Made by a program: the position numbers and the translations under genes. The notes beneath the pieces are model-generated. The model worked only from the letters and a program-made list of their open reading frames with translations, was not told where the DNA came from and did no database searches. Positions 54,055 to 58,377 of a stretch of 58,377 nucleotides of DNA are shown here, piece after piece. Each line of letters begins with the position of its first letter. Position 1 is the stretch's first letter. The DNA is from Cellulosimicrobium arenosum. Its GTDB lineage: Bacteria; Actinomycetota; Actinomycetes; Actinomycetales; Cellulomonadaceae. The stretch lies in contig NZ_JACYHB010000018.1 in the NCBI RefSeq assembly GCF_014837295.1, forward strand, positions 1-58,377, in the 5' to 3' direction.

Positions 54055-54987
54055 TCACGGGACGGTGTACCCGGCGGCACGGAACAGCTCGTACCACTCT
54101 GCGCGGGTCAGCGGCACGTCCGAGCCCTGCGCGGCACCGGCCACGCGCTCCGGGTTCGTCGTGCCGAGCACGACCTGCATCTGCGCCGGGTGGCGGGTGA
54201 TCCACGCGGTCGCGATGGCGATCGGCGGCACGTCGTACTGCGCCGCGAGCCGGTCGATCACGGCGTTCAGCTCGGGGTAGTCGTCCGAGCCGAGGAACAC
54301 GCCGGTGAAGAAGCCGGCCTGGAACGGCGACCACGCCTGGACGGTGATGTCGTGCAGCCGGCAGTAGTCGAGCGTCCCGTTGTCACGGCTGACCGACTGG
54401 TCGAGCCCCTGCATGTTCGAGGCGACGCCCTGCGCGACGAGCGGGGAGTGCGTGATCGACAGCTGGAGCTGGTTCGCGACGATCGGCTGCTCGACGTACC
54501 GGCGCAGGAGCTCGATCTGGCCCGGCGTGTGGTTCGAGACGCCGAAAGCGCGCACCTTGCCCGCGGCGTGCAGGTCGGAGAACGCCCGGGCGACCTCCTC
54601 GGGCTCGACGAGCGCGTCGGGGCGGTGCAGGAGCAGGATGTCGAGGTGGTCGGTGCCGAGCGCGTCGAGCGAGCCGTCCACGGACTCGACGAGGTGGTCG
54701 TAGGAGTAGTCGAAGTACGGGCCGGACGGCACGATGCCCGCCTTGGACTGGATGACCCACTCGTCACGCTCGGCGGGGGAGAGGCGTGTCGCCTCCGCCC
54801 AGCGGCGCTCGCAGCCGTGGAGGTCCTTGCCGTACACGTCGGCGTGGTCGAGGAACGTGATGCCCGCGTCCCGGGCGGTGCGGACGAGGGTGCGGACCTC
54901 GTCGTCGGTCTTGTCCTGGATACGCATGAGGCCGAGCACGACGTTCGGGACCGTGATGTCCGTGCCGGGCAGGGTGAAGGTCTTCAC
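54055..54987 (-). CDS. Aldo/keto reductase (YdhF type)
   Basis: A 310-residue NADPH-dependent oxidoreductase. FLDHADVYG carries the catalytic Asp/Tyr, WVIQSKAGI the Lys, HLDILLLHRPDALVEPEEVA the His, and VLGTTNPERV the NADPH site. GTG 54987 follows AAGGAGAA. Its start lies 46 bases after the second reductase's stop codon, so the two are probably co-transcribed. Confidence 0.92.
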   Translation of the reverse strand: MKTFTLPGTDITVPNVVLGLMRIQDKTDDEVRTLVRTARDAGITFLDHADVYGKDLHGCERRWAEATRLSPAERDEWVIQSKAGIVPSGPYFDYSYDHLVESVDGSLDALGTDHLDILLLHRPDALVEPEEVARAFSDLHAAGKVRAFGVSNHTPGQIELLRRYVEQPIVANQLQLSITHSPLVAQGVASNMQGLDQSVSRDNGTLDYCRLHDITVQAWSPFQAGFFTGVFLGSDDYPELNAVIDRLAAQYDVPPIAIATAWITRHPAQMQVVLGTTNPERVAGAAQGSDVPLTRAEWYELFRAAGYTVP

Positions 54988-55033
54988 CGGGTTCTCCTTC
55001 GGTCGGTGGTGATGGGCGCGCGGGCGCGGGGGT

Positions 55034-55894
55034 TCAGACGGCCGAGAGCCGCGCCACCTCGTCGTCGGTCAGGACGAGGTCGGCGGCGCCCGCGGAGTCG
55101 CGGGCGCTCTCCGGGCGCGATGCGCCCGGGATGGGCAGGACGACAGGTGCGAGCGCGAGCTCCCAGGCGAGGACGACCTGGTAGACGCTCACGCCGTGGG
55201 CGTCGGCGACCGCCTGGAACGTGGTGTGTGTCGCCCCGAGCTCGGAGGCGTTCGCGATCCCGCCGAGCGGGCTCCACGGCAGGAACGCCACGCCGAGCGC
55301 GGCGCAGTGCTCGAGCTCGCCCTGGCTCGAGCGGTACCTCGGCGAGAACTGGTTCTGGACGGACACCAGCCGGCCGCCCAGCACCTCGTTGGCCTCGTCG
55401 ATCTGCGCCACGTCCGCGTTCGACACGCCGGCCATCGCGATGACGCCCTCGTCGAGAAGCTCGGCGACCGCGCCGACCGAGTCGGCGTACGGCACCGCGG
55501 GGTCGGGCCGGTGGAGCTGGTAGAGACCGATCGTCTCGACGCCGAGCCGGCGCGCCGACTCCTTCGCGGCCTGCTTGAGGTGGGTGGGATCGCCGTTCTT
55601 GGTCCACGAGCCGTCGCCCGGCCGCAGGAGCCCGCCCTTCGTGGCGACGAGGACGTCGGAGGTGTCGCCACCGTAGGTGCGCAGGCCGCGGGCGATCAGC
55701 TCCTCGTTGTGGCCGAGGTCGTCCGCGTCCCGGTGGTACGCGTCCGCGGTGTCGATCAGGGTGACTCCGGCGTCGAGCGCCGCGTGGATCGTCGCGACGG
55801 ACCGGGCCTCGTCGGGCCGGCCCTCGATCGACATGGGCATGCCGCCGAGCCCGATCGCGGAGACGGTCCGGGTGCCGAGCGTGCGGTGCTGCAT
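55034..55894 (-). CDS. Aldo/keto reductase
   Basis: A 286-residue aldo/keto reductase of a different subgroup. LIDTADAYHRD, VLVATKGG, YQLHRPDPAVP and LPIPGASRPESARD are the catalytic and cofactor stretches. AAAGGAC precedes the ATG at 55894. First gene of a two-reductase unit, divergent from the LysR gene. Confidence 0.92.
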   Translation of the reverse strand: MQHRTLGTRTVSAIGLGGMPMSIEGRPDEARSVATIHAALDAGVTLIDTADAYHRDADDLGHNEELIARGLRTYGGDTSDVLVATKGGLLRPGDGSWTKNGDPTHLKQAAKESARRLGVETIGLYQLHRPDPAVPYADSVGAVAELLDEGVIAMAGVSNADVAQIDEANEVLGGRLVSVQNQFSPRYRSSQGELEHCAALGVAFLPWSPLGGIANASELGATHTTFQAVADAHGVSVYQVVLAWELALAPVVLPIPGASRPESARDSAGAADLVLTDDEVARLSAV

Positions 55895-55924
55895 GGGGGT
55901 CCTTTCGTCGGTGGTTCTTCCGGC

Positions 55925-55954
55925 AGCCTAGGAACGGATAACCTAGAAGTCCAA
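55925..55954 (-). promoter_or_regulatory. Promoter of the aldo/keto reductase genes
   Basis: Minus-strand TTGGAC (55949-55954), an 18-base spacer and TAGGCT (55925-55930), about 30 bases upstream of the reductase start. Confidence 0.6.
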
Positions 55955-55968
55955 CAACTACCGGTTGT
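55954..55968. promoter_or_regulatory. Candidate LysR binding site
   Basis: ACAAC-N5-GTTGT is a 15-base inverted repeat touching the reductase -35 box, where LysR regulators usually contact polymerase. Confidence 0.6.
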
Positions 55969-55992
55969 CTCATTCAGAAGCAGGAACGGTCA

Positions 55993-56883
55993 ATGGATCT
56001 TCGTCAGATGGAGTACCTCGTCGCGCTCGCCGACGAGCGGCAGTTCACGCGCGCCGCAGCGCTCACCGGCGTGTCGCAGTCCGGCCTGTCGGCCGCGATC
56101 CGCAACCTCGAGGAGGAGCTGGGCTCGAGCCTCTTCACGCGCACGACCCGTCGCGTCGAGCCGACCGAGGCCGGGCTCGCGCTGCTGCCGCACGCACGCT
56201 CCATGCTCGCCCAGGCCGCCGCAGCTCGCGACGCGGTGGTGCAGGCGACGCGCGAGGTAGCGGGCTCGCTGCACGTCGGTGCCGAGCAGTGCCTGGGCAT
56301 CGTCGACGTCGCGGCCCTGCTCGAGCGCTTCCATCGGAGGTACCCGCTCGTCGAGGTCCACTTCGCCCAGGCCGGTTCGCACGACCTCGTGGAGCGGGTC
56401 CGTTCCGGCGACCTCGACGTCGCGTTCGTCGCGACGACCGAGCACCTCGGTTCGCTCAGCCAGACCGTGCTCGGCAGCGAACCTCTCGTCCTGGTGTGCG
56501 CACCCGAGCACCCGCTCGCCGCGGACGCACGCCTGTCGTGGGCGGACCTCGTCGACGAGGACTTCGTCGACTTCGACCCCACCTGGGGCGCCCGGCCCGT
56601 CAACGACGCCCTGTGCGCGGCCCACGGTGCGCACCGCAACGTGCGCTTCACCGTCAACGACGTCCACACCCTGCTCGACCTCGTCGACCGCGGTCTCGGT
56701 GTCGCGCTGGTGCCGCGCCACGTCGCGGACAAGCCGCAGGCTGCCCGGCTCGCCATGGTCACGCTGCCCGACGGCGAGGCGCCGCGCTGGGTCGTGTCCG
56801 TGGTCACCGGCGGTCGGGACCAGGCCCCGGCCGCTCCGCGTCTGCTCGAGCTCGTGGCCGACGGGCTGCCGGTGGCTTCGTGA
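55993..56883 (+). CDS. LysR-family transcriptional regulator
   Basis: A 296-residue regulator. MDLRQMEYLVALADERQFTRAAALTGVSQSGLSAAIRNLEEELG (N-terminal winged helix) is followed by the effector domain. It probably controls the divergent reductases. ATG 55993 follows AGGA. The effector is unknown. Confidence 0.93.
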   Translation: MDLRQMEYLVALADERQFTRAAALTGVSQSGLSAAIRNLEEELGSSLFTRTTRRVEPTEAGLALLPHARSMLAQAAAARDAVVQATREVAGSLHVGAEQCLGIVDVAALLERFHRRYPLVEVHFAQAGSHDLVERVRSGDLDVAFVATTEHLGSLSQTVLGSEPLVLVCAPEHPLAADARLSWADLVDEDFVDFDPTWGARPVNDALCAAHGAHRNVRFTVNDVHTLLDLVDRGLGVALVPRHVADKPQAARLAMVTLPDGEAPRWVVSVVTGGRDQAPAAPRLLELVADGLPVAS

Positions 56884-58202
56884 CGGGCTCGGGCGGGCCG
56901 CCCCCCGGTGGTTCCACACCGCTCTTCCCGCTGCGCAGCGTCGTCCTCGGGGCGTTCGTCCCCACCCTGGTCATGGAGATCGGGGTCGGTGCGATGCTCC
57001 CGGTCGTCGCCGTCGCGGCGACGGGGCGGGGTGCGAGCCTGACGGTCGCGGGACTGGTGGCGGCGCTCATCCCCATCGGCAAGATCCTGTTCGACCTGCC
57101 GGCGGGCTCCCTCGCGACCCGGCTGGGCGATCGCACCGCGATGCTCATCGCCGGCATGGTCGCGGTCGCGGCGTACACCACGGTGGCGCTCACCGACGCC
57201 CTGTGGGGCCTCGCTGCCGGGGTGCTCGTGCTGGGTGCGTCGACCGCGGTGTTCAACCTCGCGCGCCAGGCGTACCTGACGGAGATCACGCCTCCGCTGC
57301 GGCGCGCTCGCGTGCTCTCGACGCTCGCCGGCGTGCACCGCATCGGTCTCTTCATCGGGCCGTTCGCCGGCGCGGCGGTGATCGCGGTGAGCTCGGTCGA
57401 GGGCGCCTACTGGCTCGGAGCCGGCGCGGCGCTCGTCTCGGTCGTGATCATCGCCGTCGTGCCCCCGGAACGCCCGTCGCCCACGGCCGGCACGTCGACC
57501 CCGGCCGGCGCGTCGACCACGCCCGACGGGCGGCCGGTGCGACCCGCCCGTGCGCGGGCGAGCATCACGCGCGTCGCACGCGAGCACCGGCGCCTGTTCG
57601 CCACGCTGGGCGTCGCGATCCTCCTGGTGGCCGCGGTACGCGGTGCGCGGCAGACCGTGATCCCGCTGTGGGGCGAGCACCTCGGTCTCGACGCCGAGGT
57701 GACGTCGTTGGTCTTCGGTGTCGCCGGCGCACTCGACATGCTGCTGTTCTACCCGGCGGGCAAGATCATGGACCGCTTCGGGCGGCTGTGGGTCGCGATC
57801 CCGTCGATGCTCACCATGTCGCTCGCCCTCGCCCTGGTGCCGTTCACCGACACCGCGCCGTCGCTGGCCGTCGTCGCGGCCCTGCTCGGGGTGGGCAACG
57901 GCATGGGATCGGGGATCATCATGACCCTCGGGGCCGACGTCGCACCCGCGGACGTGCGCCCCACGTTCCTCAGCGTGTGGCGACTCTTCCAGGATACCGG
58001 CGACGCGCTCGGACCGCTGGTGCTGTCCGCGGGCGCGGCACTCGGCTCGCTCGCCGCCGGGATCTGGGCGGCAGCGGCGCTGGGCGGGGCGGCCGCGGGA
58101 GCGCTCCGGCGCTGGGTGCCCCGCTACTCCGAGCTCGCCGACCTGGTGGTCCGCCGCGGCCCCCGCCGAAAAGGTCTGGGTCGGTCCGCGACGCGCGGTT
58201 AG
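56880..58202 (+). CDS. Major facilitator superfamily transporter
   Basis: A 440-residue, twelve-helix exporter-like protein. The GDRTAM loop after helix 2-3 replaces the usual MFS motif A (GxLaDrxGrr), and a 35-residue Pro/Thr/Ala loop links the two halves. GTG 56880 overlaps the lysR stop. Probably co-regulated with the reductases; substrate unknown. Confidence 0.9.
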   Translation: MTGSGGPPPGGSTPLFPLRSVVLGAFVPTLVMEIGVGAMLPVVAVAATGRGASLTVAGLVAALIPIGKILFDLPAGSLATRLGDRTAMLIAGMVAVAAYTTVALTDALWGLAAGVLVLGASTAVFNLARQAYLTEITPPLRRARVLSTLAGVHRIGLFIGPFAGAAVIAVSSVEGAYWLGAGAALVSVVIIAVVPPERPSPTAGTSTPAGASTTPDGRPVRPARARASITRVAREHRRLFATLGVAILLVAAVRGARQTVIPLWGEHLGLDAEVTSLVFGVAGALDMLLFYPAGKIMDRFGRLWVAIPSMLTMSLALALVPFTDTAPSLAVVAALLGVGNGMGSGIIMTLGADVAPADVRPTFLSVWRLFQDTGDALGPLVLSAGAALGSLAAGIWAAAALGGAAAGALRRWVPRYSELADLVVRRGPRRKGLGRSATRG

Positions 58203-58353
58203 CGTGGGCGTCAGTGTCAGGGTGACGGTGCCGCTTCGCGGTGGTTGGGGCCTGTCACCGGGGTGTCTGACTCTTAGCGTGGCTGCCTTCGTGGCTTGCA
58301 TGTGAATTGTCGACACCCGGTGGGAGGACCGGCCGGCGTGACTTGATAGGAGC
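58203..58353 (+). other. Structured non-coding segment at the window end
   Basis: No gene is seen. GGTGAC (58221-58226) pairs with GTCACC (58254-58259), and CACCGGGGTGTC (58256-58267) pairs with GACACCCGGTG (58312-58322) with one bulged G. The two overlap, so they are alternative folds. It could be the non-coding end of an IS110-type element, which in that family encodes a guide (bridge) RNA; this rests only on position. Confidence 0.3.
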
Positions 58354-58377
58354 GTGGCATCGCCCCCGACTGAGGTT
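58354..58377 (+). CDS. Possible start of an IS110-type transposase (partial)
   Basis: Eight codons from GTG 58354 read MASPPTEV and run off the window. IS110 transposases of actinobacteria often begin with a similar short leader ending in TEVV before the GVDTHK motif, but the diagnostic residues lie beyond the edge. AGGAG is one base upstream of the GTG, too close for a normal site. Confidence 0.25.

Noticed and set aside
1-58377. CRISPR arrays, rRNA genes and prophage modules
   Set aside because: No spaced direct repeats of CRISPR size, no rRNA sequence and no phage structural or integrase genes were seen.

Overview
The window is about 73% GC with strongly GC-biased third codon positions, frequent GTG starts, 4-base ATGA/GTGA gene overlaps and weak or missing Shine-Dalgarno sites at several genes. 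Gene content and order (ddl, thiL, rpmB, fakA-like, recG, rsmD, coaD, yceD, rpmF, rnc, mutM; rne, rplU, rpmA, obgE, proB, proA, nadD, rsfS; cydABCD) indicate a chromosome of a high-GC actinobacterium of the order Micrococcales, probably near Cellulomonas, Cellulosimicrobium or Isoptericola. The genus is inferred from gene order and protein style; no database was searched.

Bases 1-11.8 kb are accessory metabolism. A minus-strand operon encodes a branched-chain-amino-acid-type ABC importer (livK-H-M-G-F) followed by an acyl-CoA dehydrogenase-like flavoprotein. A divergent LacI-type regulator lies beside tandem palindromic operators in the livK promoter. Beyond a convergent terminator is a very large secreted sugar-dehydrogenase-type protein, whose promoter carries a similar palindrome between its -35 and -10 boxes.

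Bases 11.8-34.5 kb are mostly core: two paired CNNM/CorC-type membrane proteins, ddl, a DUF3515 lipoprotein, thiL, an acetyltransferase, rpmB, then the block fakA-like-recG-rsmD-coaD-coiled-coil-yceD-rpmF-rnc-mutM. An NAD-linked 2-hydroxyacid dehydrogenase follows, then the cytochrome bd operon cydABCD, read on the minus strand from a region carrying a near-perfect Rex operator.

Bases 35-49.9 kb hold a giant RNase E/G with a roughly 680-residue disordered N-terminal extension, a second acetyltransferase, a small membrane protein, thymidine kinase convergent with an isoaspartyl methyltransferase, rplU-rpmA-obgE with a clear promoter and a strong internal terminator, proB, proA, a 51-residue membrane protein, nadD, a proline-rich membrane-anchored protein, rsfS, a histidine phosphatase and tRNA-Ala(GGC).

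Bases 50-58.4 kb are accessory again. A three-gene operon (EctB-type aminotransferase, creatinase-fold ectoine hydrolase-like protein, succinate/aspartate-semialdehyde-type dehydrogenase) resembles the atf-eutD-ssd part of ectoine catabolism but lacks the deacetylase eutE/doeB. Two aldo/keto reductases lie divergent from a LysR regulator and an MFS transporter. The last 175 bases are non-coding, can fold, and end in eight codons that could begin an IS110-type transposase; this is weakly supported.

Across the window several genes have a TANNNT hexamer 6-8 bases before the start codon, which suggests widespread leaderless transcription.
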